Of a DNA stretch of 64,000 nucleotides, positions 23,201 through 36,300 are shown piece after piece; the stretch's first letter is position 1, and the number at the start of each line of letters is the position of its first letter. The notes under the pieces were generated by a model. That model was not told where the DNA came from, made no database searches, and saw only the letters and a program-made list of their open reading frames with translations. The translations under genes were made by a program, and so were the position numbers. This DNA comes from Cyanophora paradoxa (lineage: Eukaryota > Glaucocystophyceae > Cyanophorales > Cyanophoraceae): contig QPMI01000494.1 in the NCBI GenBank assembly GCA_004431415.1, forward strand, positions 62,001 through 126,000, read 5' to 3'.

Positions 23201-26200
23201 GGGGTGGAGATCTTAAGCTTCAGCCGACCCTGCATTCAGTGCAACTGCAGTTGCCAAGCTGCAATATATTTATATCGTTGGAGCGTCGGCCGTCCCTGTG
23301 TCGCAATCAGCAGCCGTCTGCACGGATCGGATTCCTTATTCACGTGGCTTGGGTTCGGAAGTGAGAGCGTCAGCCGACCCTGCATTTAGTGCACTTGCAA
23401 TCGTAATAGTATTGGCGGAGCTCCCGGCGTTGCTGCGTCGCGATCGACGGCCGGCTGCGCGGATCGTATTCTTAACTCTTGTGGCTCGGGTTCAGAAATG
23501 CGAGCTTCGGCCGACCCTGCATTTAAAGCACATGCAATTGCAATATTAATCGTCGGAGCTTCTGGCGTCCCCACTTTGCGATCGGCGGCCGGCTGCAATG
23601 ATCTAATCTTTAATTTCAGTCGCTTGAGCTGGGGGTGGAGATCTTAAGCTTCAGCCGACCCTGCATTCAGTGCAACTGCAGTTGCCAAGCTGCAATATAT
23701 TTAAATCGTTGGAGCGTCGGCCGTCCCTGTGTCGCAATCAGCAGCCGGCTGCACGGATCGGATTCCTTATTCAAGTGGCTTGGGTTCGGAAGTGAGAGCG
23801 TCAGCCGACCCTGCATTCGAGCATCGGTTGTCCCTGCGTCGCGATCAACGGCCGGCTGCGCGGATCGGTTTCTACAAAATAGTGGCTCGGGTTCGGGAAT
23901 GCGAGCTTCAGCCGACCTTGCATTTAGAGCACATGCAATTGCAATATAGATCGTTCGAGCATCGGCCGTCCCTGCGTCGCGATCGGCGGCATTTGCAATA
24001 TTAATCGTCGGAGCTCCTGGCGTCCCCACTTTGCGATCGGCGACCGGCTGCAATGATCTAATCTTTAATTACAGTTGCTTGAGCTGGGGTGGAGAGCTTA
24101 AGCTTCAGCCGACCCTGCATTCAGTGCAACTGCAGTTGCCAAGCTGCAATATATTTATATCGTTGGAGCGTCGGCCGTCCCTGTGTCGCAATCAGCAGCC
24201 GGCTGCACGGATCGGATTCCTTATTCAAGTGGCTTGGGTTCGGAAGTGAGAGCGTCAGCCGACCCTGCATTTAGTGCACTTGCAATCGTAATAGTATTGG
24301 CGGAGCTCCGGCGTTGCTGCGTCGCGATCGACGGCCGGCTGCGCGGATCGTATTCTTAACTCTTGTGGCTCGGGTTCAGAAATGAGAGCTTCGGCCGACC
24401 CTGCATTTAAAGCACATGCAATTGCAATATTAATCGTCGGAGCTTCTGGCGTCCCACTTTGCGATCGGCGGCCGGCTGCAATGATCTAATCTTTAATTTC
24501 AGTCGCTTGAGTTGGGGGTGGAGATCTTAAGCTTCAGCCGACCCTGCATTCAGTGCAACTGCAGTTGCCAAGTTGCAATATATTTATATCGTTGGAGCGT
24601 CGGCCGTCCCTGTGTCGCAATCAGCAGCCGGCTGCACGGTTCGGATTCTTAATTCAAGTGGCTTGGGTTCGGAAGTGAGAGCGTCAGCCGACCCTGCATT
24701 TAGTGCACTTGCAATCGTAATATTATTGGCGGAGCTCCCGGCTTTGCTGCAGCTGCGTCGCGATCGACGGCCGGCTGCGCGGATCGATCTCTTAATTCTA
24801 GGGGCTCGTGATCGAAATTGAGAGCTTAAGTTGATTCGGCATTGAGTGTACTTGCAATGATTTTATCAATCGTCCGAGCGTCGGCTGTGCCAGTATCGAC
24901 GTCGCGATCGACGGCCGGCTGCGCGGATCGGATTCTAAATAATAGTGGCTCGGGTTCGGGAATGAGAGCTTCAGCCGGCCTTGCATTTAGAGCACAAGCA
25001 ATTGTCATATAACTCGTTGGGTCGTCTGCTGTCCCCATGTCGCGATCGACGGCCGGCTGCGCGGATCGAATTCTACAAAATAGTGGCTCGGGTTCGGGAA
25101 TGCGAGCTTCGGCTGACCCTGCATTTAAAGCACATGCAATTGCAATATTAATCGTCGGAGCTCCTGGCGTCCCCACTTTGCGATCGGCGGCTGGCTGCAA
25201 TGATCTAATCTTTAATTACAGTTGCTTGAGTTGGGGGTGGAGATCTTAAGCTTCAGCCGACCCTGCATTCAGTGCTACTGCAGTGGCCAAGCTGCAATAT
25301 ATTTATATCGTTTGAGCGTCGGCCGTCCCTGTGTCGCAATCAGCAGCCGGCTGCACGGATCGGATTCCTTATTCAAGTGGCTTGGGTTCGGAAGTGAGAG
25401 CGTCAGCCGACCCTGCATTTAGTGCACTTGCAATCGTAATATTATTGGCGGAGCTCCCGGCGTTGCTGCGTCGCGATCGACGGCCGGCTGCGCGGATCGT
25501 ATTCTTAACTCTTGTGGCTCGGGTTCAGAAATGAGAGCTTCGGCCGACCCTGCATTTAAAGCACATGCAATTGCAATATTAATCGTCGGAGCTCCTGGCG
25601 TCCCCACGTTGCGATCGGCGGCCGGCTGCAATGATCTAATCTTTAATTTCAGTCGCTTGAGTTGGGGGTGGAGATCTTAAGCTTCAGCCGACCCTGCATT
25701 CAGTGCAACTGCAGTTGCCAAGCTGCAATATATTTATATCGTTGGAGCGTCGGCCGTCCCTGTGTCGCAATCAGCAGCCGGCTGCACGGATCGGATTCCT
25801 TATTCAAGTGGCTTGGGTTCGGAAGTGAGAGCGTCAGCCGACCCTGCATTTAGTGCACTTGCAATCGTAATATTATTGGCGGAGCTCCCGGCGTTGCTGC
25901 GTCGCGTTTGGCGGCCGGCTGCGCGGATCGTATTCTTAACTCTTGTGGCTCGAGTTCGGGAATGCGAGCTTCGGCTGACCCTGCATTTTAAGCACATGCA
26001 ATTGCAATATTAATCGTCGGAGCTCCTGGCGTCCCCACTTTGCGATCGGCGGCTGGCTGCAATGATCTAATCTTTAATTACAGTTGCTTGAGTTGGGGGT
26101 GGAGATCTTGAGCTTCAGCCGACCCTGCATTCAGTGCAACTGCAGTTGCCAAGCTGCAATATATTTATATCGTTGGAGCGTCGGCCGTCCCTGTGTCGCA

Positions 26201-28676
26201 ATCAGCAGCCGGCTGCACGGATCGGATTCCTTATTCACGTGGCTTGGGTTCGGAAGTGAGAGCTCGAGCGTCAGCCGACCCTGCATTTAGTGCACTTGCA
26301 ATCGTAATAGTATTGGCGGAGCTCCCGGCGTTGCTGCGTCGCGATCGACGGCCGGCTGCGCGGATCGTATTCTTAACTCTTGTGGCTCGGGTTCAGAAAT
26401 GCGAGCTTCGGCCGACCCTGCATTTAAAGCACATGCAATTGCAATATTAATCGTCGGAGCTTCTGGCGTCCCCACTTTGCGATCGGCGGCCGGCTGCAAT
26501 GATCTAATCTTTAATTACAGTCGCTTGAGTTGGGGGTGGAGATCTTAAGCTTCAGCCGACCCTGCATTCAGTGCAACTGCAGTTGCCAAGTTGCAATATA
26601 TTTATATCGTTGGAGCGTCGGCCGTCCCTGTGTCGCAATCAGCAGCCGGCTGCACGGATCGGATTCTTAATTCAAGTGGCTTGGGTTCGGAAGTGAGAGC
26701 GTCAGCCGACCCTGCATTTAGTGCACTTGCAATCGTAATAGTATTGGCGGAGCTCCCGGCGTTGCTGCGTCGCGATCGACGACCGTCTGCGCGGATCGGA
26801 TTCTTAATTCTAGGGGCTCGTGTTCGAAATTGGGAGCTTCAGCTGCTTCGGCATTGAGTGTACTTGCAATGATTTTATTAATCGTCGGAGCGTCGGCTGT
26901 GCCAGCGGCGACGTCGCGATCGACGGTTGGCTGCGCGGATCGAAATCTAAATAATAGTTGCTCGGGTTCGGGAATGAGAGCTTCAGCCGGCCTTGCATTT
27001 AGAGCACATGCAATTTCAATATAACTCGTTCGGTCGTCTGCTGTCCCCATGTCGCGATCGGCGGCCGGCTGCGCGGATCGGATTCTTAACTCTTGTGGCT
27101 CGGGTTCAGAAATGAGTGCTTCGGCCGACCCTGCATTTAAAGCACATGCAATTGCAATATTAATCGTCGGAGCTCCTGGCGTCCCCACTTTGCGATCGGC
27201 GGCTGGCTGCAATGATCTAATCTTTAATTACAGTTGCTTGAGTTGGGGTGGAGATCTTGAGCTTCAGCCGACCCAGCATTCAGTGCAACTGCAGTTGCCA
27301 AGCTGCAATACAAATCGTTGGAGCGTCGGCCGTCCCTGTGTCGCAATCAGCAGCCGGCTGCACGGATCGGATTCTTTATTCACGTGGCTTGGGTTCGGAA
27401 GTGAGAGCGTCAGCCGACCCTGCGCATGCATTTTGTGCACTTGCAATCGTAATATTATTGGCGGAGCTCCCGTCGTTGCTGCGTCGCGATCGACGGCCGG
27501 CTGCGCGGATCGGATTCTTAATTCTAGGGGCTCATGTTCGAAATTGAGAGCTTCAGCTGATTCGGCATTGAGTGCACTTGCAATGGTTTTATCAATCGTC
27601 GGAGCGTCGGCCGTCCCTGTGTCGCAATCAGCATCCGGCTGCACGGATCGGATTCTTTATTCAAGTGGATCGAGTTCGGGAATGCGAGCTTCAGCCGACC
27701 TTGCATTTAGAGCACATCATGGCATGCATTTGCAATATAGATCGTTCGAGCATCGGCCGTCCCTGTGTCGCGATCGGCGGAATTTGCAATATTAATTGTC
27801 GGAGCTCCTGGCGTCCCCACTTTGCGATCGGCGGCTGGCTGCAATGATCTAATCTTTAATTACAGTTGCTTGAGTTGGGGGTGGAGATCTTAAGCTTCAG
27901 CCGACCCTGCATTCAGTGCAACTGCAGTTGCCAAGCTGCAATATATTTAAATCGTTGGAGCGTCGGCCGTCCCTGTGTCGCAATCAGCAGCCGGCTGCAC
28001 GGATCGGATTCCTTATTCAAGTGGCTTGGGTTCGGAAGTGAGAGCGTCAGCCGACCCTGCATTCGAGCATCGGTTGTCCCTGCGTCGCGATCAACGGCCG
28101 GCTGCGCGGATCGGTTTCTACAAAATAGTGGCTCGGGTTCGGGAATGCGAGCTTCAGCCGACCTTGCATTTAGAGCACATGCAATTGCAATATAGATCGT
28201 TCGAGCATCGGCCGTCCCTGCGGCGCGATCGGCGGCATTTGCAATATTAATCGTCGGAGCTCCTGGCGTCCCCACTTTGCGATCGGCGGCCGGCTGCAAT
28301 GATCTAATCTTTAATTACAGTCGCTTGAGTTGGGGGTGGAGATCTTAAGCTTCAGCCGACCCTGCATTCAGTGCAACTGCAGTTGCCAAGTTGCAATATA
28401 TTTAAATCGTTGGAGCGTCGGCCGTCCCTGTGTCGCAATCAGCAGCCGGCTGCACGGATCGCATTCCTTATTCAAGTGGCTTGGGTTCGGAAGTGAGAGC
28501 GTCAGCCGACCCTGCATTTAGTGCACTTGCAATCGTAATATTATTGGCGGAGCTCCCGGCGTTGCTGCGTCGCGATCGACGGCCGGCTGCGCGGATCGTA
28601 TTCGTAACTCTTGTGGCTCGGGTTCAGAAATGAGTGCTTCGGCCGACCCTGCATTTAAAGCACATGCAATTGCAAT
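20209..28676 (+). repeat. 144 bp satellite array with higher-order repeats, part 1
   Basis: Head-to-tail monomers of about 144 bp share GATCGxCGGCCGGCTGC, then GGATCGxATTCT, GGCTCGGGTTCGG, GCTTCAGCCGACC and GCACATGCAATTGCAATAT. A variant monomer marked by GGCTGCAATGATCTAATC recurs about every 431 bp (3 monomers) or 718 bp (5 monomers). Its positions include 20251, 20706, 21137, 21856, 22292, 22722, 23154, 23586, 24038, 24470, 25187, 25618 and 26049. The block 20.25-23.58 kb is repeated at 23.58-26.9 kb (period about 3335 bp). Because 144 is 48 codons, frames stay open and mimic repeat proteins. I do not regard these as genes. Confidence 0.95.
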
Positions 28677-30372
28677 ACTAGGGGCCCGGCCGCGATTCTT
28701 GCGCCGGGGGTGCAAGGGGGGAACCGGGATCTAATGAAAGAGTCGTAGTGGCACGCACATGCACGGGGCAGATCTAGATCGACCCCGGCCCGGCGCGCGC
28801 GGCAGGTTGAAGTGTAAAGATAGACACAGAAAAGGCCCATTAAGCAGACGCTGCGATCAAACCGAATAAAGAAAAGGCTCAATGAAAGGCCAGATTCAGC
28901 GCACTGTATAAGAAAGATTGTTCTGGAGCGAGAAAACGCTGCGCATCAACTGTGTTCGCACGGCCTACCTACGGCAGGTTGATATGATTATAAAAAATAG
29001 AAAAGGCCATTAAGCAGACGCTGCGATCAAACCGAATAAAGAAAAGGCTCAATGGAAGGCCAGATTCAGCGCACTGTATAAGAAAGATTGTTCTGGAGCG
29101 AGAAAACGCTGCGCATCAACTGTGTTCGCACGGCCTACCGCTAACCCTGAACAGCTGGCTAAAAGATGATGGTGCTGTCTGCAGAGGGCTCGCCGTAAAC
29201 ATATGCGATCCAGGCCTTCTGGAGGGGTCGGGCGGAAGTCGGCCATGGGGGTGAGCGGCAGCCAGCGGCGCCGGTCCTGAAGACTAACGACAGGGTACCG
29301 CCAGAGGAAGAGGTGACGATAAGCCTGTGGGAGGGCTTCTGTGGTCTTCAGCTGCGGCGACCTGTGTATGCAATATAATTTCAGAAAGCTGAACGCCAAC
29401 TGAAGACTGGGCACGCACTGCTGAATTGGAAGTGCCCTGCGTGGCGGCGAATACGTGCGTTAGGAGCTGCGTTTTTGCCAGCGCGCGACTCGATCGAAAC
29501 TGCACGAACTCGAGCGCTGCGACTGTGCTGCCGGACATGACGAAACAAGTTCTGGCGCCAGCAGAAGTGTTCACGGGCTCCGTCCGCACAATGTAAGCAA
29601 ATTCCGCCGTTGCATGATGACGACACCGTGCAGCCTGCGCGCATGCGCCACCCGCCACGAAGTCCCGCCCCGGGACGACGTCTCCGGGCACAGAAGCGGC
29701 TGCAGCTCGCCGTCCCACAGCAGCAGACTCACGCGCGTAATTTAATTTGGCGTATTCGAAGCTACTACCGGGCATAAAGCTGCTGGCTTGGGGCTTGGGG
29801 CGGCGAAACCGAGAAGCCGAGCAGCGGATCCGGCTTCTCCCCCGGCCCGGCCGGCGTGCTCGGCTGCGGGCAGCGGCCGCGGCGCACGCGGTTCTGCGGT
29901 ATAAGCTCGATTTCGGAGACGTGCTGAGCGCAGCAAGAGAGCACCGTCTAGATCTGCACGGCCGGGCGTGCTCGGCTGCAATCAGCGGCGCAGCTAGGCA
30001 CCGTATGCAGTCAAAAGTAGTCCAGGCGGCACGGGTACCGTGCGGCGTACGCGGCGCAGTGCGAGGAAGCCGAAATCTAGAGGAGACAGCTAGGGAGAAC
30101 TGGTTCCATGCATAACCGCGCAAGAAATTCGAAGACCGGAGTGAGGAGAAGTTCGTTTTCCCCTCGAAAACCACTTTTCCCCCTCGATTTTGACGCTCGA
30201 AAGTCGAAAGCTGACCGGTCCACCGAGCCAATCGGATCGCGAATAAAGCATCATTTGTTTCTGGTGTTGCATACTGGACCTCGAAAACGGCCTCATAGAA
30301 AACTTTTGGCTGAAGCGAGGGAACGGGAAGCCAGGGGGGGAAGACCTTCGGTCTTCTTTCCCCCCTTGCAAT
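28670..30372 (-). mobile_element. 1.69 kb insertion inside the satellite array
   Basis: The array stops at 28676 and resumes at 30366, with TTGCAAT at both junctions (28670-28676 and 30366-30372). This is a possible 7 bp target duplication, though TTGCAAT is also common in the array. The insert ends on the right in a strong hairpin (GGGGGGAAGACC-TTC-GGTCTTC-T-TTCCCCCC, 30334-30365). A ~170 bp segment is tandemly duplicated (about 28801-28972 and 28973-29145). A 315-codon frame without stops (minus, 30231-29284) and an overlapping 121-codon frame (29414-29049) show no family I recognise. No terminal inverted repeats were seen. The element class is unknown. Confidence 0.6.
29284..30231 (-). CDS. 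long ORF in the array insertion, no recognised function
   Basis: This frame has 315 codons without a stop, inside the element interrupting the satellite. It does not clearly begin with ATG. An internal start near 29775 would begin MPGSSFEYAKLNYARESAAV. The first third is basic and Ser/Arg-rich. The last third (VRTEPVNTSAGARTCFVMSG, then STVAALEFVQFRSSRALAKT) is more balanced in composition. No catalytic motif of a transposase, reverse transcriptase or integrase is visible. It may be a chance frame. Confidence 0.25.
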   Translation of the reverse strand: MARWTGQLSTFERQNRGGKVVFEGKTNFSSLRSSNFLRGYAWNQFSLAVSSRFRLPRTAPRTPHGTRAAWTTFDCIRCLAAPLIAAEHARPCRSRRCSLAALSTSPKSSLYRRTACAAAAARSRARRPGRGRSRIRCSASRFRRPKPQASSFMPGSSFEYAKLNYARESAAVGRRAAAASVPGDVVPGRDFVAGGACAQAARCRHHATAEFAYIVRTEPVNTSAGARTCFVMSGSTVAALEFVQFRSSRALAKTQLLTHVFAATQGTSNSAVRAQSSVGVQLSEIILHTQVAAAEDHRSPPTGLSSPLPLAVPCR

Positions 30373-33300
30373 TAATCGTCGGAGCTTCTGGCGTCCCCAC
30401 TTTGCGATCGGCGGCCGGCTGCAATGATCTAATCTTTAATTACAGTCGCTTGAGTTGGGGGTGGAGATCTTAAGCTTCAGCCGACCCTGCATTCAGTGCA
30501 ACTGCAGTTGCCAAGTTGCAATATATTTAAATCGTTGGAGCGTCGGCCGTCCCTGTGTCGCAATCAGCAGCCGGCTGCACGGTTCGGATTCTTAATTCAA
30601 GTGGCTTGGGTTCGGAAGTGAGAGCGTCAGCCGACCCTGCATTTAGTGCACTTGCAATCGTAATATTATTGGCGGAGCTCCCGGCGTTGCTGCGGCGCGA
30701 TTACGGCCGGCTGCGCGGATCGATCTCTTAATTCTAGGGGCTCGTGTTCGAAATTGGGAGCTTCAGCTGCTTCGGCATTGAGTGTACTTGCAATGATTTA
30801 ATCAATCGTCGGAGCGTCAGCTGTGCCAGCATCTACGTCGCGATCGACGGTTGGCTGCGCGGATCGAAATCTAAATAATAGTGGCTCGGGTTCGGGAATG
30901 AGAGCTTCAGCCGGCCTTGCATTTAGAGCACATACAATTGCAATATAAGTCGTTGGGTCGTCTGCTGTCCCCATGTAACGATCGGCGGCCGGCTGCGCGG
31001 ATCGGATTCTTAACTCTTGTGGCTCGGGTTCAGAAATGAGTGCTTCGGCCGACCCTGCATTTAAAGCACATGCAATTGCAATATTAATCGTCGGAGCTCC
31101 TGGCGTCCCCACTTTGCGATCGGCGGCTGGCTGCAATGATCTAATCTTTAATTACAGTCGCTTGAGTTGGGGGTGGAGATCTTAAGCTTCAGCCGACCCT
31201 GCATTCAGTGCAACTGCAGTTGCCAAGCTGCAATATATTTATATCGTTGGAGCGTCGGCCGTCCCTGTGTCGCAATCAGCAGCCGGCTGCGCGGATCGCA
31301 TTCCTTATTCAAGTGGCTTGGGTTCGGAAGTGAGAGCGTCAGCCGACCCTGCATTTAGTGCACTTGCAATCGTAATATTATTGGCGGAGCTCCCGGCGTT
31401 GCTGCGTCGCGATCGACGACCGGCTGCGCGGATCGGATTCTTAATTCTAGGGGCTCGTGTTCGAAATTTAGAGCTTCAGCTGATTCGGCATTGAGTGTAC
31501 TTGCAATGATTTTATCAATCGTCGGAGCGTCGGCCGTCCCTGTGTCGCAATCAGCATCCGGCTGCACGGATCGGATTCTTTATTCAAGTGGATCGAGTTC
31601 GGGAATGAGAGCTTCAGCCGACCTTGCATTTAGAGCACATCATGGCATGCATTTGCAATATAGATCGTTCGAGCATCGGCCGTCCCTGCGTCGCGATCGG
31701 CGGCATTTGCAATATTAATTGTCGGAGCTTCTGGCGTCCCCACTTTGCGATCGGCGGCCGGCTGCAATGATCTAATCTTTAATTACAGTCGCTTGAGTTG
31801 GGGGTGGAGATCTTAAGCTTCAGCCGACCCTGCATTCAGTGCAACTGCAGTTGCCAAGTTGCAATACAAATCGTTGGAGCGTCGGCCGTCCCTGTGTCGC
31901 AATCAGCAGCCGGCTGCACGGATCGGATTCTTAATTCAAGTGGCTTGGGTTCGGAAGTGAGAGCGTCAGCCGACCCTGCATTTAGTGCACTTGCAATCGT
32001 TATATTATTGGCGGAGCTCCCGGCGTTGCTGCGGCGCGATTACGGCCGGCTGCGCGGATCGATCTCTTAATTCTAGGGGCTCGTGTTCGAAATTGGGAGC
32101 TTCAGCTGCTTCGGCATTGAGTGTACTTGCAATGATTTAATCAATCGTCGGAGCGTCAGCTGTGCCAGCATCTACGTCGCGATCGACGGTTGGCTGCGCG
32201 GATCGGATTATAAATAATAGTGGCTCGGGTTCGGGAATGAGAGCTTCAGCCGGCCTTGCATTTAGAGCACATGCAATTGCAATATAAGTCGTTGGGTCGT
32301 CTGCTGTCCCCATGTAACGATCGGCGGCCGGCTGCGCGGATCGGATTCTTAACTCTTGTGGCTCGGGTTTGGGAATGCGAGCTTCGGCCGACCCTGCATT
32401 TAAAGCACATGCAATTGCAATATTAATCGTCGGAGCTCCTGGCGTCCCCACTTTGCGATCGGCGGCCGGCTGCAATGATCTAATCTTTAATTACAGTTGC
32501 TTGAGTTGGGGTGGAGATCTTAAGCTTCAGCCGACCCTGCATTCTGTGCAACTTCAGTTGCCAAGCTGCAATATATTTAAATCGTTGGAGCGTCGGCCGT
32601 CCCTGTGTCGCAATCAGCAGCCGGCTGCACGGATCGGATTCTTAATTCAAGTGGCTTGGGTTCGGAAGTGAGAGCGTCAGCCGACCCTGCATTTAGTGCA
32701 CTTGCAATCGTAATATTATTGGCGGAGCTCCCGGCGTTGCTGCAGCTGCGTCGCGATCGACGGCCGGCTGCGCGGATCGATCTCTTAATTCTAGGGGCTC
32801 GTGATCGAAATTGAGAGCTTAAGCTGATTCGGCATTGAGTGTACTTGCAATGATTTTATCAATCGTCGGAGCGTCGGCTGTGCAAGCATCGACGTCGCGA
32901 TCGACGGCCGGCTGCGTGGATCGGATTCTTAATAATAGTGGCTCGGGTTCGGGAATGAGAGCTTCAGCCGACCTTGCATTAAGAGCACATGTACATGCAA
33001 TTGCATTATAAATCGTTCGAGCATCGGCCGTCCCTGCGTCGCGATCGGCGGCCGGCTGCGCGGATCGTATTCTACAAAATAGTGGCTCGGGTTCGGGAAT
33101 GCGAGCTTCGGCTGACCCTGCATTTAAAGCAGCCGGCTGCGCGGATCGAATTCTACAAAATAGTGGCTCGGGTTCGGGAATGCGAGCTTCGGCTGACCCT
33201 GCATTTAAAGCACATGCAATTGCAATATTAATCGTCGGAGCTCCTGGCGTCCCCACTTTGCGATCGGCGGCTGGCTGCAATGATCTAATCTTTAATTACA

Positions 33301-36300
33301 GTTGCTTGAGTTGGGGGTGGAGATCTTAAGCTTCAGCCGACCCTACATTCAGTGCAACTGCAGTTGCCAAGCTGCAATATATTTAAATCGTTGGAGCGTC
33401 GTCCGTCCCTGTGTCGCAATCAGCAGCCGGCTGCACGGATCGGATTCCTTATACAAGTGGCTTGGGTTCGGAAGTGAGAGCGTCAGCCGACCCTGCATTT
33501 AGTGCACTTGCAATCGTAATATTATTGGCGGAGCTCCCGGCGTTGATGCGTCGCGATCGACGACCGGCTGCGCGGATCGGATTCTTAACTCTTGTGGCTC
33601 GGGTTCGGGAATGCGAGCTTCGGCTGACCCTGCATTTAAAGCACATGCAATTGCAATATTAATCGTCGGAGCTCCTGGCGTCCCCACTTTGCGATCGGCG
33701 GCTGGCTGCAATGATCTAATCTTTAATTACAGTTGCTTGAGCTGGGGTGGAGATCTTAAGCTTCAGCCGACCCTGCATTCTGTGCAACTGCAGTTGCCAA
33801 GCTGCAATATATTTAAATCGTTGGAGCGTCGGCCGTCCCTGTGTCGCAATCAGCAGCCGGCTGCACGGATCGGATTCCTTATTCAAGTGGCTTGGGTTCG
33901 GAAGTGAGAGCGTCAGCCGACCCTGCATTTAGTGCACTTGCAATCGTAATATTATTGGCGGAGCTCCCGGCGTTGCTGCGTCGCGATCGACGGCCGGCTG
34001 CGCGGATCGATCTCTTAATTCTAGGGGCTCGTGTTCGTAATTGGGAGCTTCAGCCGCTTCGGCATTGAGTGTACTTGCAATGATTTAATCAATCGTCGGA
34101 GCGTCAGCTGTGCCAGCATCGACGTCGCGATCGACGGTTGGCTGCGCGGATCGGATTATAAATAATAGTGGCTCGGGTTCGAGAATGAGAGCTTCAGCCG
34201 GCCTTGCATTTAGAGCACATGCAATTGCAATATAAGTCGTTGGGGTGTCTGCTGTCCCCATGTTGCGATCGGCGGTCGGCTGCGCGGATCGGATTCTTAA
34301 CTCTTGTGGCTCGGGTTCAGAAATGCGTGCTTCGGCCGACCCTGCGTGTAAAGCACATGCAATTGCAATATTAATCGTCGGAGCTCCTGGCGTCCCCACT
34401 TTGCGATCGGCGGCTGGCTGCAATGATCTAATCTTTAATTACAGTTGCTTGAGCTGGGGTGGAGATCTTAAGCTTCAGCCGACCCTGCATTCTGTGCAAC
34501 TGCAGTTGCCAAGCTGCAATATATTTAAATCGTTGGAGCGTCGGCCGTCCCTGTGTCGCAATCAGCAGCCGGCTGCACGGATCGGATTCCTTATTCAAGT
34601 GGCTTGGGTTCGGAAGTGAGAGCGTCAGCCGACCCTGCATTTAGTGCACTTGCAATCGTAATATTATTGGCGGAGCTCCCGGCGTTGCTGCGTCGCGATC
34701 GACGACCGCCTGCGCGGATCGGATTCTTAACTCTTGTGGCTCGGGTTTGGGAATGCGAGCTTCGGCTGACCCTGCATTTTAAGCACATGCAATTGTTATA
34801 CTAATCGTCGGAGCTCCCGGCGTCCCCGCTTTGCGATCGGCGGCTGGCTGCAATGATCTAATCTTTAATTACAGTTGCTTGAGCTGGGGTGGAGATCTTA
34901 AGCTTCAGCCGACCCAGCATTCTGTGCAACTGCAGTTGCCAAGCTGCAATATAAATCGTTGGAGCGTCGGCCGTCCCTGTGTAGCAATCAGCAGCCGGCT
35001 GCACGGATCGGATTCCTTATTCAAGTGGCTTGGGTTCGGAAGTGAGAGCGTCAGCCGACCCTGCATTTAGTGCACTTGCAATCGTAATATTATTGGCGGA
35101 GCTCCCGGCGTTGCTGCGTCGCGATCGACGGCCGGCTGCGCGGATCGGATTCTTAATTCAAGGGGCTCGTGTTCGAAATTGAGAGCTTAAACGGATTCGG
35201 CATTGAGTGTTCTTGCAATGGTTTTATCAATCGTCGGAGCGTCGGCTGTGCCAGCGTCGACGTCGCGATCGACGGCCGGCTGCACGGATCGGATTCTTTT
35301 TTCAAGTGGCTTGGGTTAAGAAGTGAGAGCTTCAGCCGACCTTGCATTAAGAGCACATGTACATGCAATTGCAATATAAATCGTTCGAGCATCGGCCGTC
35401 CCTGCGTCGCGATCGGCGGCCGGCTGCGCGGATCGGATTCTTTATTCTAGTGGCTCGGGTTCGGATATGAGAGCTTCAGCGAACGCTGTATTGAGAACCA
35501 TTGCAATTACAATATAACTCGTTGGGGCGTTGGCTGTCACAGTGTCCCCATGTCGCGATCGACAGCCGGCTGCGCGGATCGGATTCTTAACTCTTGTGGC
35601 TCGGGTTCTTACCTCTTGTGGCTCGGGTTCAGAAATGAGAGCTTCGGCCAAACCTGCACTTAGAGCACATGCAATCGCAATATTAATCGACGGAGCTCCC
35701 GGCGTCCCCGCTTTGCGATCGGCGGCTGGCTGCAATGATCTAATCTTTAATTACAGTTGCTTGAGCTGGGGTGGAGATCTTAAGCTTCAGCCGACCCTGC
35801 ATCCAGTGCAACTGCAGTTGCCAAGCTGCAATATATTTAAATCGTTGGAGCGTCGGCCGTCCCTGTGTCGCAATCAGCAGCCGGCTGCACGGATCGGATT
35901 CCTTATTCAAGTGGCTTGGGTTCGGAAGTGAGAGCGTCAGCCGACCCTGCATTTAGTGCACTTGCAATCGTAATATTATTGGCGGAGTTCCCGGCGTTGC
36001 TGCGTCGCGATTACGGCCGGCTGCGCGGATCGGATTCTTAATTCAAGGGGCTCGTGTTCGAAATTGGGAGCTTCAGCCGCTTCGGCATTGAGTGTACTTG
36101 CATTGATTTAATCAATCGTCGGAGCGTCAGCTGTGCCAGCCAGCATCGACGTCGCGATCGACGGTTGGCTGCGCGGATCGGATTATAAATAATAGTGGCT
36201 CGGGTTCGGGAATGAGAGCTTCAGCCGGCCTTGCATTTAGAGCACATGCAATTTCAATATAACTCGTTGGGCGTCTGCTGTCCCCATGTCGCGATCGGCA

